From Martensiomyces pterosporus (Eukaryota; Kickxellomycota; Kickxellomycetes; Kickxellales; Kickxellaceae): a stretch of 64,000 nucleotides of DNA. The notes below the pieces were generated by a model. It was not told the DNA's origin. It worked only from the letters and a program-made list of their open reading frames with translations, and searched no databases. This document shows positions 19,220-29,041 of this stretch, piece by piece (the first letter of the stretch is position 1; each line of letters opens with the position of its first letter). The DNA lies in contig MU603973.1 of the NCBI GenBank assembly GCA_025201845.1, positions 7,572-71,571 of the forward strand, given 5' to 3'. Made by a program: the position numbers and the translations under genes.

Positions 19220-22200
19220 ATGCGCATTACAAAGCCAGAGTGGCTGCGGCACGACGCAGACAAAAAGAAGCTGACAGCGATCTTCTCGCTCGACTTCCAC
19301 CCCTCCGGCACGCGTCTCGCCACCGCCGGCATGGACAACAAAATTCGCATATGGAGCACGCGCTCAATAACACACCCGCGGGAGGGGGAGGAGGAGGATG
19401 AGGAGGAGCCACGCCTGCTTTCCACGCTGACCTCGCACAGCGGCGCCGTCATGTGCGTGCGGTTCTCCAGCGGCGACGGGCGCTATTTGGCGTCGGGCGC
19501 CGACGACATGATAGTGCTTATCTGGGAACGCGACGCAGACGACTCACAGCCCATGGGCAACATATCTTCTCTGGGTGCATCGGCGGAGGTTTGGCGACCC
19601 GTCAGGCGGCTGACAGGCCACGAATCCGACGTGTGCGACTTGGCGTGGTCGCCCGACAACCGCTGGCTGGCCACATGCGGGCTGGACAACGCAGTGTACA
19701 TCTGGGACGGAGCGACGTTTGAGAGGGTCAAGAAGCTGACGGGCCATTCGCAGTTCGTAAAGGGCCTGACGTTTGACCCCGCCGGAAAGTACCTGGCAAC
19801 GCAGTCGGATGACAAGACGCTGAAGATCTGGCGCACGAGCGACTGGGCTCTGCAGACCACGGTGAGCAAGCCGTACGAAGACAACATTTTCTCGACGTAT
19901 TTCAGGCGCCCGTCGTGGTCCCCCGACGGCGAGTGCATTGCAACGGCGAATGCGGCGAATGGCAAGGTGCCTGTGGCGGCCATTGTCAGCAGAGACACGT
20001 GGAAGGCCGACTTGTCGTTTGTGGGCCACCGCGCGGCGATCGAGGCAGTGAGGTTCAACCCTAGGGTGTTTAGCGTGCCGGCCTCAGCAACTGCGCCGGC
20101 GGATGGCGATGGTGCTGCTGGCCACGCTGAAGAATGCGAGCCCGGAACAGAGAACGGCGGCGGCGGCGCTGCTGAAAAGGAAGACGGCGAACAGAAGAAA
20201 GCGGCAGACCCAGTCCAGGCGTCGATTTGTGCTGCGGGTGGCCAGGACCGCGGCATCACCGTTTGGCTCACGTCGCAGCACATGCCCATCGCAGCAGCCA
20301 CCAACCTGTTCACCGGAAACCTGCTTGATCTCGCGTGGCACACATTCGAGGTGCCCGAGCCAGCCGCGGATGACGACAGCGAGTCCATTGTAGCGTGCCT
20401 CGCGGCGTGCTCCTACGACGGCACCGTGGCGCTTTTGGAGTTTACCAAGCAGGAGCTGGGCCTGCCGGCGCCGATTGAGGACCAAGAGGCGATGCTGGCC
20501 AAACACGGGTGGATCAGACGCAGCGGCGGAGCGGGGCTGCTGGCCAAGCGTCGGCGCGGTGCAGGGCTTGCGGTCATCGACGACAGCGACGACGAGAGCG
20601 ATGCGTTTGGTGCAGATGGCATGTCGCTGTCAAAGAAGCCAAGGCCGATTGCAGAAACAGTTGCTCAGCTGCTGCTGGAAGAGCAAGGAGCAGTCACTGG
20701 CAAAGTCACACAGGGATCGCAGATTGAGCAGACGACAAGTGAGCCGCTGCTGCCTCCTCTCAACACCACCACAGCTGCTGCCGCCGCTGCTGCTGCTGCT
20801 GTAGTGGTGACAGATCAGCAACCTACCACCTCAACCACAACCACAGCCACTGCGATAACGGCAATGCCAGTTCCTGTGAGGACAAAAAGCGGAAAGAAGC
20901 GCGTTGCGCCCTTGTTTGTGAGGCCGCTGGGTGGCAGCGCTCCACCGCCCGCAGCACAGCAGCCAGGCACACTGGCACCTGCACAACCAGCACAACTACA
21001 AGCGCCGTCTGGAAACGCCGTGGCGGGCCAGCAGATCATTGCCGTGCCCGCGAATCTGTCGGGCGATGCAAGACAGCCCATTGACGCGCCAATCTGGATC
21101 GAGGCGCGAGTGCTCGGCACACGGCACATGCAAGCAAAGAACACAGCCAGCGGCGGAAGGGAGTCTAACAGCGGGCTGCTGCAGCAGCACCACTCGGCGA
21201 CCGTGGTCACCCAGCCCACAGCACCACTGGGTCCACAGACTCTGATCCATGCGCAAAGCATCTCTGCGGCCCGCGTTCACCTGAGCGTGCCCAAAGTCGT
21301 AGCCATGCTCTCGCGCATGCTTACCACCACCGCCGCCGCCGCCGCCCACGACCGCGCCAACAGGGGAATTGGGAAAGTGGTTCTGGCAGCCTACAACCAC
21401 CTGAAAAAGTCAGACAAGAAGGGCCGGACGCGCCTGGTGTGCTCCCGACCCGCAGCCACAAGCGAGAGCGCGGGTGCGGGGCAGAAGGAGCAAGTGTGGG
21501 TCAAGTACTTCTCATGCCCCGTCGTGCTCCTCTCGTGCAGCGAAAAGTACACCGCCGTGTGCCTGCGCGATGGCTCGATGCACTGGTTTGACAGCCAGTC
21601 GGGTGCCCGCCTGCTGCCAGCGCTGATGAGAGAGGCACACCCGGCGCACCTCGTGTGCATGGGCTCGTTTTGCCTTTTGCTGGATGCTGTGGGGCAGCTG
21701 GCGGTGTGGAACCTGGACACGCTAACCGCAGTCGTTGAGAACGTGTCTGTTGCGCCGCTGCTGTACTCGGCGGAGCTTGTCTGTGCGGACAGCGAGGACT
21801 CGGAAGCAGACGAAGATGCTGCGCAGAGCGAAGAGAAGGCAGCAGCAGCAGCAAACGGTGCTGACGAGGCGTTGAAGCAGCAGGACACTGTCCAGCAGCA
21901 GTCGCAGCCCAAACGCAAGGACAAGCTGAAGGACAAGAGCAAGCCGAGTGCAGGCGCCTCAAAGACAGCCAAGGAAGAGGACGGCGGTGCTGGTGCTAAC
22001 ACGGACGACAGCATGGTCAGAGCGCCTAGGCGCCACAAGCCCATGGTGGCAGTCACCTCTGTGGACGTTGCCCCGGCTACGGGAGCGCCCATCCTGTCTC
22101 TCTCCGACGGCCGGTCGTTTGTCTACCACCTGTCGCTCAAGTCGTGGCTGCGAATTGGCGACCCCGCAGACTTCCAGGGGTCGGACTTCTCCGTGCTCCC

Positions 22201-22807
22201 ACAGCCCACGATTCTGTACAGGGCACCAGACAACGCCGACGCCGACGCCGACATCAGCAAGGAGGGGCGGCGTGAACTGGCGGCCATCAAACGCACAACA
22301 AGGTCGCCGCTGGCCTACCTGCAGGAGGTCGGCGCGTACCAGTACCAGCGCACATGCGATGTCAACCGCTGGCCCAAAGACATGCTCGCTGCAGGCATGC
22401 CCAGTGCAGAGGTGAAAAGGTCGGTCACCCTGGATCACCTGGAGCACCAGGTGGGTGCTGCCGGGCTTCTGGGGTCGGACGAGGAGGTTGTGCGCTGGGC
22501 GGACATACTGGCCCGCCATTTGGCTCGGTCGGGAGATGCTGAGCGCGTGGCTCGCTGGCTGGCTGATTTGCTGGGCCCGCCGCTCGCAGAGGGCCTTGGC
22601 TTGCACACGGCAAAAGACAAGAAGGGACCCTCGCTGGTGTGGAACCCAGCAATTGCGGGTGTGCCGAAGCGCCAGCTGCTGGAGCGCCTGCTGCCCATCC
22701 TGGCAACCAACCGCCGGCTGCAATCGGTGGTGACTGAATACTCCACGGCGCTCAGCAAGCTGGTGGCTCCATCCAGCGCAGAAGGCGACATGAGCATCGA
22801 CAGCTAG
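19220..22807 (+). CDS. HIR1: Hir1/HIRA histone chaperone subunit
   Basis: 1195-aa WD40 protein of the HIR complex, which deposits H3-H4 independently of replication and represses histone genes. The N-terminus MRITKPEWL.. IFSLDFHPSGTRLATAGMD matches the start of the HIRA beta-propeller; an ATG at 19157 would add 21 hydrophobic residues with no counterpart in the family. About seven WD repeats run to about residue 410 (e.g. GHESDVCDLAWSPDNRWLAT, GHSQFVKGLTFDPAGKYLAT). Low-complexity linkers follow. At about 556-562 the motif SGKKRVAPLFV matches the B-domain that binds Asf1. A C-terminal Hira domain is seen (VCMGSFCLLLDAVGQLAVWN at about 811). Poly-Ala, Glu/Asp and Lys-rich inserts make it longer than many relatives. 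It is convergent with Opi1, with 101 bp between stops. Confidence 0.93.
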   Translation: MRITKPEWLRHDADKKKLTAIFSLDFHPSGTRLATAGMDNKIRIWSTRSITHPREGEEEDEEEPRLLSTLTSHSGAVMCVRFSSGDGRYLASGADDMIVLIWERDADDSQPMGNISSLGASAEVWRPVRRLTGHESDVCDLAWSPDNRWLATCGLDNAVYIWDGATFERVKKLTGHSQFVKGLTFDPAGKYLATQSDDKTLKIWRTSDWALQTTVSKPYEDNIFSTYFRRPSWSPDGECIATANAANGKVPVAAIVSRDTWKADLSFVGHRAAIEAVRFNPRVFSVPASATAPADGDGAAGHAEECEPGTENGGGGAAEKEDGEQKKAADPVQASICAAGGQDRGITVWLTSQHMPIAAATNLFTGNLLDLAWHTFEVPEPAADDDSESIVACLAACSYDGTVALLEFTKQELGLPAPIEDQEAMLAKHGWIRRSGGAGLLAKRRRGAGLAVIDDSDDESDAFGADGMSLSKKPRPIAETVAQLLLEEQGAVTGKVTQGSQIEQTTSEPLLPPLNTTTAAAAAAAAAVVVTDQQPTTSTTTTATAITAMPVPVRTKSGKKRVAPLFVRPLGGSAPPPAAQQPGTLAPAQPAQLQAPSGNAVAGQQIIAVPANLSGDARQPIDAPIWIEARVLGTRHMQAKNTASGGRESNSGLLQQHHSATVVTQPTAPLGPQTLIHAQSISAARVHLSVPKVVAMLSRMLTTTAAAAAHDRANRGIGKVVLAAYNHLKKSDKKGRTRLVCSRPAATSESAGAGQKEQVWVKYFSCPVVLLSCSEKYTAVCLRDGSMHWFDSQSGARLLPALMREAHPAHLVCMGSFCLLLDAVGQLAVWNLDTLTAVVENVSVAPLLYSAELVCADSEDSEADEDAAQSEEKAAAAANGADEALKQQDTVQQQSQPKRKDKLKDKSKPSAGASKTAKEEDGGAGANTDDSMVRAPRRHKPMVAVTSVDVAPATGAPILSLSDGRSFVYHLSLKSWLRIGDPADFQGSDFSVLPQPTILYRAPDNADADADISKEGRRELAAIKRTTRSPLAYLQEVGAYQYQRTCDVNRWPKDMLAAGMPSAEVKRSVTLDHLEHQVGAAGLLGSDEEVVRWADILARHLARSGDAERVARWLADLLGPPLAEGLGLHTAKDKKGPSLVWNPAIAGVPKRQLLERLLPILATNRRLQSVVTEYSTALSKLVAPSSAEGDMSIDS

Positions 22808-22908
22808 GCTCGGCAAACATTGCTTGTTTTGGATTTTTATGTGCAAAGAATGGTAAAGCTGTCACTCGGAAGGAAGGGGCCACCGGGTGGTTGGCGGTGG
22901 TAATAGAG

Positions 22909-25468
22909 CTAGTTTACATGGCGGTCGGGAGTGGGTTCTCTGGTGCGGTTGCGCTTGTATGCGATGGAGTCCTCGGACTCGTAGTACTGGTGGTGGTGGC
23001 TGTTGACCGGGTGGAGCATCGGCGAGCCAGCACCCAGAGGGGCGGCGGTCGAGTCGTCCACATCCATCAGCGACCCACCGCCAGCACCGTTGGCCCTGTG
23101 GCTGCCCCACTTTTGCTTCATGTCCATCAGCCGCATCTGCTCGCCAATCTCCACCAGGGAAGCGGTAGACAGGCGCTTTTCAGCAGCTGCCAGGGACCCC
23201 TCGCCGCTGTGCGCGCCGCTTGCGCCATTCGCAGACGACGGGTCCTGGTGCGATGACGCGGTGCTGATGGGCAGTCTCCGTGGTGGCCGACGCACGGCAT
23301 ACGGCATGCCATTGCTCCCGCTGGCTCCTCCGTTGGCGGGGTCGCGGTATGCATTGGGATCCACGGACCTATTTGATGCGCCTGCCAGGCTGCTCATCTC
23401 AACCTCCTGGCCATTTTGCGCCGATTGTGGCGGCGGCTGCTGCTGCTGTTGTACACTGGGAACGGGGGAGGTGAGCGACGGCGCACCCATCCAGCGCTCC
23501 GCATTCGAATACAAGTTGTGAAACACGTTGCGGACGTTGTCCAGCATGTAAAACGACTCGGTCGCAAACGCCAGCGTCCTCCTGGCGTTCGCCTCAATGT
23601 TGGCCGGCGAATCGTCCCCACTGCTATTTACAGGGCCCTGCCTGGGCGACCCCAAGGGCGAAGGCGCATTGCTCGTCGAAGCGGCGCTGGGAGACCCCAC
23701 CGAGCTGGTCGCCTGGCTGAGCGTGGTGTCGACAGTCATCCATCTTCCTGGCAAGCTGAGTATAAGACCACGCACCTGCCGCCGCGCCTCGCCCGGGAGC
23801 ACCGACCCGGCATACTGGCTAACCACGCCGACAGCCTTCCTGACAGTGGCAACGATCTCCTTGCGCGTCTTGGCCAGCCGCACAGCCGCCTCGCGGACGT
23901 TCTGCGTAGCATACATGGCGCCGGGCGACATGTGCACGGCCTCCTCTTGCGCTCCGCCACCGCGGCTTACGGCCACATCGCGCGCAGTGTTTGCCTCGGG
24001 TGCAGCGCCGCTCGTGATGATTATGCGCGCAGCGTCTTGCAGCGACTCGACAAACTTGCGCAGGTCGTAAATGTGCTGGTTGAGCAGCGCAGTGGCATAT
24101 GCTACCCAGTCGAGGCAGTACTTGAGTCGCCGCAAGCTGTCCTCGCGATAAGCCACTGCACGCTCCTTTGCCGAGGCAATCAAGCTGCCTACTAGCCACC
24201 TCCGTCCACCACCATTCTGCTGCTGCTGCTGCTTCTGTCCATCGACAAGCTGGCTGGACTCGGCGCCTTTGCCCTCGCTGCTCTTGCCCTTGCCATTGGT
24301 GTAACACTGATCGCCGCTTTGAGTGCCGGCATCTAACAAGCGCCCCGATATGGAATCCTGGCCATCGCCATCGTCGCTGTCCTGCCGTTCGGCCTGGTCC
24401 TTTGTACGCTTCCGCAGGTTATTTGACCCAGCAGCAGCAGCAGCAGCAGTCGTATGAGAGAGCGAGTACGAGTCGCTGGCGCTAGTGCCGCTGTACCCGA
24501 GATTATCCAGCTGGCGGCAGGCAAAGCTGTCCAGCTGCTCGACGTCTATTCGCCGAGTGATAGGTTCGCACATCTTTCTGACGCCCGACTCTAGCACGTT
24601 ACTGCCGACCTACACCACAGCAAGGAAAGAGCACACACACACACACAAAAGATAGCAGGCAGCAGCAGCGTTAGCGCAGTGGTGTGTTGCATCTGCCGTC
24701 CAAAGGAAGCAAAAGCAAATGCGCTGTGTGGACCGTACGTGAGCAGCAATCAAGATCCCAGGTGCGCGAGAGCAGATTTAGAAGAAAATACACAGGCAGG
24801 GAATAAACAAATAGAGAAGAAAAAGGGAGTGGAGAGCTTACCCTGACAAGAACGCTGGACTGCCTAGACTTGTCGTACATTTCAACGCCCTTCTTAACCA
24901 GCGGGATAGTCTGCACGCGCTGAATAAACTGAGGAGAGGAGCTGTGCGCATTATGCGGGTATTCACGCCCAGCTGATTCATGTGAATACTGCTCGGCAGT
25001 GCCTGCGTGCTTGCTGGGCACGATGGGGGCAGAGCGCAGGCTGCCCAGGGCCTCTGCTGCCATGGCACGATCAGCATCCTCCCCAGCTTCGCCTGGCAGC
25101 GCTTCCGTCTGATCGCCGCTGCTCGACACGAGCAAGTCTGCAATCGACATTCGCGAGCTGCCCCTTGAGTGCGCGCTCTCGCCTTCGCCCCAGCCCATGC
25201 TTTCACGTGCCGTTGAAAAACTTCTTGCCGAACCTTCGCTGGCTTGTGAGCCTGCCCGCTGCCTGCTGCTTTGAATGCTGAGGGGAGTCATGCGTATATG
25301 CGTGCTCTTTCTGTGCTGCTGCTGTTGCTGCTGGATAAAAGGCCCTGCTGTTGGCGGCTGAAATTGCCGTGTCGACACAGCCTCTGCCTCTTTGCCCGAT
25401 GCTGCATGCTCTGCTGCTGCTGCTGCTCTAGCCTCGTCGTCGTTGCCGGCGGCGGTGGCAGCGACCAT
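22909..25468 (-). CDS. OPI1: Opi1-type transcriptional regulator of phospholipid genes (one intron)
   Basis: In yeast Opi1 is held at the ER by phosphatidic acid and Scs2, then enters the nucleus to repress INO1 and other lipid genes. Two exons are proposed: 24842-25468 (209 codons) and 22909-24609, joined over a 232-bp intron (24610-24841; donor GTAAGC, acceptor TGTAG), giving 775 aa. The join links QSSVLVR to VGSNVLESGVRKM, restoring the Opi1-domain order: YDKSRQSS, then GVRKMCEPITRRIDVEQLD, then KYCLDWVAYATALLNQHIYD, then LPGEARRQVRGLILSLPGRW. A conserved-looking SRMSIADLL lies near residue 105. Long Gln, Ala and Ser tracts surround the domain. The intron contains a short CA repeat. The start is the first ATG in the open frame; a later ATG cannot be excluded. 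Confidence 0.9.
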
Positions 25469-26070
25469 TTGAAGAATATTTGAGAGCGGGTGTGCTTTGC
25501 GGGTAGAAATTCAGATAATAACAGGAGGAAAGAGGGACTGGCCGAATATGTGCCGAATTGACCTTCTCTCCCAAAAAATAATACCAGGAGCGTCTTTGTA
25601 TGTCCGGTCCAAGAAAGCCGAGTGGCGTTTCCGAGGGCAATTCGAGTTTGGGTGGGGAGAGGAAACGCAAACACAGCGTGGGCGCTGTTGCTGCTAGCTC
25701 ATAGTCTATTGAAAATTTTCTCCTCAGAAGAACAGGTGCGCCTGTAGAAAAAGAAGGAAGAAAAAGGAGAGCAGGGGAGAGCACATTGGGGGCGTGCGTG
25801 CGCGTGCAAGTGAACGTGAAAAGAGGAAGGCGCTCAAATCACCACAGTGGATTGCTGGTACGCTGGGCACGTGCCTCGCCGGACGGGTAAAATGCATCGT
25901 GTGGAGGTTTGCTACTTGCGCGGGCAGCACGTCGCCTCGACCTGGCTTTGGGCGGGCACGGGTATCGGCTGCTCGATGTTGGGTCAGATGTGCACGCCCA
26001 AGTCAACGCCCAGCATGCCTCGCGGTGGCCGGCAGCTGCTGTGCCTCTGCAGCCCCTCGGCACATGGCTG
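25469..26070. other. intergenic, nothing recognised
   Basis: About 600 bp upstream of Opi1 and downstream of the 79-aa gene, both on the minus strand. Frames here are G/C-rich shadows without motifs. It presumably holds the Opi1 promoter. Confidence 0.4.
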
Positions 26071-26310
26071 CTAGTGCACGAGACGGCCGGCGTAAGGGAT
26101 GCCGACGGGCTGGGCGCCGAATGTGGCGACCCCGCCGTAGGGGATCTGCCGACGACCGAAGCCTGGGTGGTGCCTGAGGCCCGGTGGCAGATGCGGGCCC
26201 TCGTACAGCTTGACTCCACCTGCTCGGACTGGAGCGCTGGCTACGGTAGCCGCAAATGCCACAATGGCACCGGCAGCGGCGAGCGATGTAGAGATGTAGG
26301 TCGGGGTCAT
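26071..26310 (-). CDS. 79-aa small secreted or membrane-targeted protein
   Basis: The first ~26 residues (MTPTYISTSLAAAGAIVAFA onward to TVASA) form a likely signal peptide or anchor. The remaining ~53 residues are rich in Gly, Pro, His and Arg (GPHLPPGLRHHPGFGRRQIP), with no cysteines. A TATA box (TATAAAT on the minus strand) lies about 85 bp upstream, supporting a real gene. The mature part could be a cell-wall or basic secreted peptide; no family was recognised. The GFGRR stretch could be a proteolytic processing site, which is inference. Confidence 0.5.
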   Translation of the reverse strand: MTPTYISTSLAAAGAIVAFAATVASAPVRAGGVKLYEGPHLPPGLRHHPGFGRRQIPYGGVATFGAQPVGIPYAGRLVH

Positions 26311-26390
26311 TGTTCAATGGCGAGCTGGTGCAGAGTGCTGTAGGCGATGCTTGGCAAATGAGCGCACAGCACAGAGCGAGCATGCAAGAG

Positions 26391-26400
26391 CATTTATAGC
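26391..26400 (-). promoter_or_regulatory. TATA box of the 79-aa protein gene
   Basis: The minus strand reads GCTATAAATG, about 85 bp before the ATG at 26310. Confidence 0.55.
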
Positions 26401-26714
26401 GATTTGCTCAGGAGCACCAGCACGGCCACTTGCGTCTCTTGCGTGTGGTGTCCTGGAGAGCAGTTGGTCGCTAGACTGCGTAAACCGCCAACCTCTAATT
26501 GCACATTACTGGGCGTGGCTGCACCACTGCCACCTGCGCATGCAAATGGACCGAACAGTACACATAGCGAGGGCTGGCGCAAGATGGCGGCGGCGGCAGT
26601 GATGGGGGCACTGGCGTTTGGGCGCCACCGCTGCTGGCTCAAAGTGGAAAACGGGGGAAAGCACACATTGATTAACAGACAGAAAGAGGGTACCAGAAAG
26701 AGCTCGAAGCAAGG

Positions 26715-27749
26715 CTACCGCAAGCGTGACCACACGGGCGCATCGCTGGTCTCCGGATCCGAGCTGATAATCTCCGACAGGGACATGTACCCGCCCTCGT
26801 CGTCAATCTCGGCAACCTTCGAGTGTGCCTTCTTGCTCTCGACATCGGCGCTGGTGGGCGCGCGCTTTGTGCGCAGCTTTCTGAGCAGCAGCGCCACGCC
26901 ATCCTGCACGTTGGCGCCCAGACACTCGACAAGGATCCTATTGTTGTCCTCATCGGCCACGCGCACGTCGCCATCAATCACATACGGCTTGTGCAGGAGC
27001 GAAAACGTCTCAAAAAGCACATCTGGGGAGTCCGTCAGCCTGTCAAAGAACTTGCTCGCCTTGACGACGTCCTCGGGGGCAACCAGCTTGAGGAACGGAT
27101 AGCGCACCAAGTCCGTGGTGTCGGCGTCAATCAGCCTGCTGACCGAGCCCGTGACAAACACAATAAGCGGGCCGTTCTGGCGCCTGCCGCTCTCGTCGGT
27201 CTCCTCGTTCTGCGGGTTCTCCAGCACAAACGCCGCCTTAATCTGCCTGTTGGGCGAGTAGTACAGCGGCACTCTCTGGCTCTGCGTGGCCTCAGTCCTC
27301 CTCCTCTGCACCGCGGCTTCGTCCTGCTCCTTCTCCCTGGTAACGTTCATTTTCTTCATTGCGCCATCCAGCATCTGCACCTCAAGCTCGTGGCGGCCCT
27401 GGAACGGCAGCTCGGGGAACGCGAGGCCAATGACGATGATGCAGTTGTCGCACTTGAACGTTGTGATGCGGTGCAGGACGGGTGTGCCGCTGGCGGTCTT
27501 GATGTTCATGTACATCACGTAGGCGTTGGCCTCGTCCTCCTCCGTCTCCTCGCCGTTCACCTTGCTCTCGTATATCTGCGGGTAGTCGCCGTCGTACGGG
27601 TCGGCAATAAAGTCGCGTGCGCGCCGGGCCACTATGTAGTCCGGGGTGTAGCCCATGGCTTGGCGGCACCCAGACGAGATGTACAGGACCTGCGTGGCCT
27701 CGTCTCTGGTGTGGATGCCGATGAATGTGGGCCGTGTGTTTTCGCTCAT
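26715..27749 (-). CDS. two-PAS-domain sensor-like protein
   Basis: 344 aa from the ATG at 27749 (MSENTRPTFIGIH). The frame remains open further upstream to 28274, but that part is low-complexity, pyrimidine-rich leader and was not used. A first PAS domain occupies about residues 8-115 (VLYISSGCRQAMGYTPDYIV, ARDFIADPYD, then TTFKCDNCIIVIGLAF). A second lies at about 185-300 (PLIVFVTGSVSRLIDADTTD.. PFLKLVAPEDVVKASKFFDR). PAS domains bind small ligands or partners in light, oxygen or redox sensing, as in fungal White Collar proteins. No LOV-type NCRFLQ cysteine motif, zinc finger, kinase or other output domain is present, so it would need a partner. No signal peptide or membrane segment is seen. 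A TATA-like TATTTTATA lies about 155 bp upstream on the same strand. Confidence 0.8.
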   Translation of the reverse strand: MSENTRPTFIGIHTRDEATQVLYISSGCRQAMGYTPDYIVARRARDFIADPYDGDYPQIYESKVNGEETEEDEANAYVMYMNIKTASGTPVLHRITTFKCDNCIIVIGLAFPELPFQGRHELEVQMLDGAMKKMNVTREKEQDEAAVQRRRTEATQSQRVPLYYSPNRQIKAAFVLENPQNEETDESGRRQNGPLIVFVTGSVSRLIDADTTDLVRYPFLKLVAPEDVVKASKFFDRLTDSPDVLFETFSLLHKPYVIDGDVRVADEDNNRILVECLGANVQDGVALLLRKLRTKRAPTSADVESKKAHSKVAEIDDEGGYMSLSEIISSDPETSDAPVWSRLR

Positions 27750-29041
27750 CGTCCAAACAAGAAAGCAGTACTGCAAAAGCGCGTGTCCGCTCGTCTGCCA
27801 AGAAAGAAAAAGAGTCGTGTGAGAAAGAAGGGTGGCAAGGATACGACAGCACAGAAGCAAGGGAGAGAGAAGGAAAGTAGCAGGGTGTCCTGGGTGGGAG
27901 CAGTATAAAATAGCGAGCCAGCAGCAGCAGCAGCAGAAAGTGGCGGCTTCAAGAAAAGAAAAGGAAGGCCAGGGACCAAGTGCTACACCAGCGGCAAGGC
28001 GGGTGATAACAAGAAGCGGGGACGCAACTCCTGTGCAAAGTGGCGCTCGCGGTGGTGGGGGAGTGCAAATCCCCCAGGAGCTGGCTGAATGGCTAATTTC
28101 TGCTTCGGGCACGGCAGCCCAATAGTGCCTGCTGCAAGACACACAAGTAGAAACGCGTTTCATGTTTGCAGACGGGCGGCATGTAGAATGCACTCTCTCT
28201 TTTCTGAATGCCCCCCCCCACAGCGCCCTGTGTTGGCCCCTCGGGCCGAGCAGCGTTGGGCAGACGGGCGGCACACATTGCGTGGGATCGATGGTGCATG
28301 GCGCGCATCCCCTCTAGTTCGTCGCGCGCTTGGCAGGGATGATTGGCGATCGTCGCCCCTCCCCGTCTGCTAAACCACGTTGGCGTGTGGCAATAGCACC
28401 CGGAAGTGCGCCATTTGCCAATCCCCGCTCCCCACACATGCCCCACAAGCAAACAATGGCATCAGCAATGCCAAGCACAAGGGTGCCGCTTTGTTGTTGT
28501 TTTTCTCTTTCTCTCAGCGTCTGTCTAGGAGACCCGGCAGCGATAGCTCTTCTCCCACGAAATGAGCCAGAAATTACGCGGCCGCAACCTGGCTGACCGC
28601 CTCACCCGGCACTACCAGGGAAAGCCAGGCTTTTCTCCTTCTGCTTGTCTGTGGGCGAATCGCCGGTCGTACACCAGTGTGATTTCCTCCATTTGCTAGG
28701 AACGAGCTAGGAAACAGCCATCTCCGTGCTCTTTTTTCTTCCCTTTCATCCTCCACAAATGCAGCAGGATGTCTCTTGCCTCCCTGTTTCATTCCTCAGT
28801 GATTTCCGCAGACCTGCATGCCATACAGCTCCATAGTTGTCTGCATCTTGAGTGAATGGAGTATGCGAGGGAGGAGAGGGAGGAGAGGGAGGAGAGGGAG
28901 TGTGCAGGTGCAGCACAACACTCCCTGCCGTTCTTTCCCACCCCCTTCTTCATCCACCCGCCGTGCTTGCAAATTGTTCTCCTTTTGCTACTTGTTTGTC
29001 GCTTTCAAGACGCCTTCTAGTCGCACCACCCCATTCTAGAC
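27750..29041. other. divergent intergenic region between the PAS gene and the first MFS gene
   Basis: About 1.3 kb. It contains a CAG run (about 27920-27935), a poly-C run near 28210 and a GGAGGAGAG tandem repeat (28867-28900). No gene was recognised. Confidence 0.5.
28867..28900. repeat. GGAGGAGAG short tandem repeat
   Basis: Purine-rich 10-bp units (GGAGGAGAGG) repeated about three times in the promoter of the first MFS gene. Confidence 0.8.

Noticed and set aside
27750..28274. 175-residue N-terminal extension of the PAS protein
   Set aside because: Low-complexity, pyrimidine-rich leader; MSENTRP at 27749 begins the conserved-looking domain.
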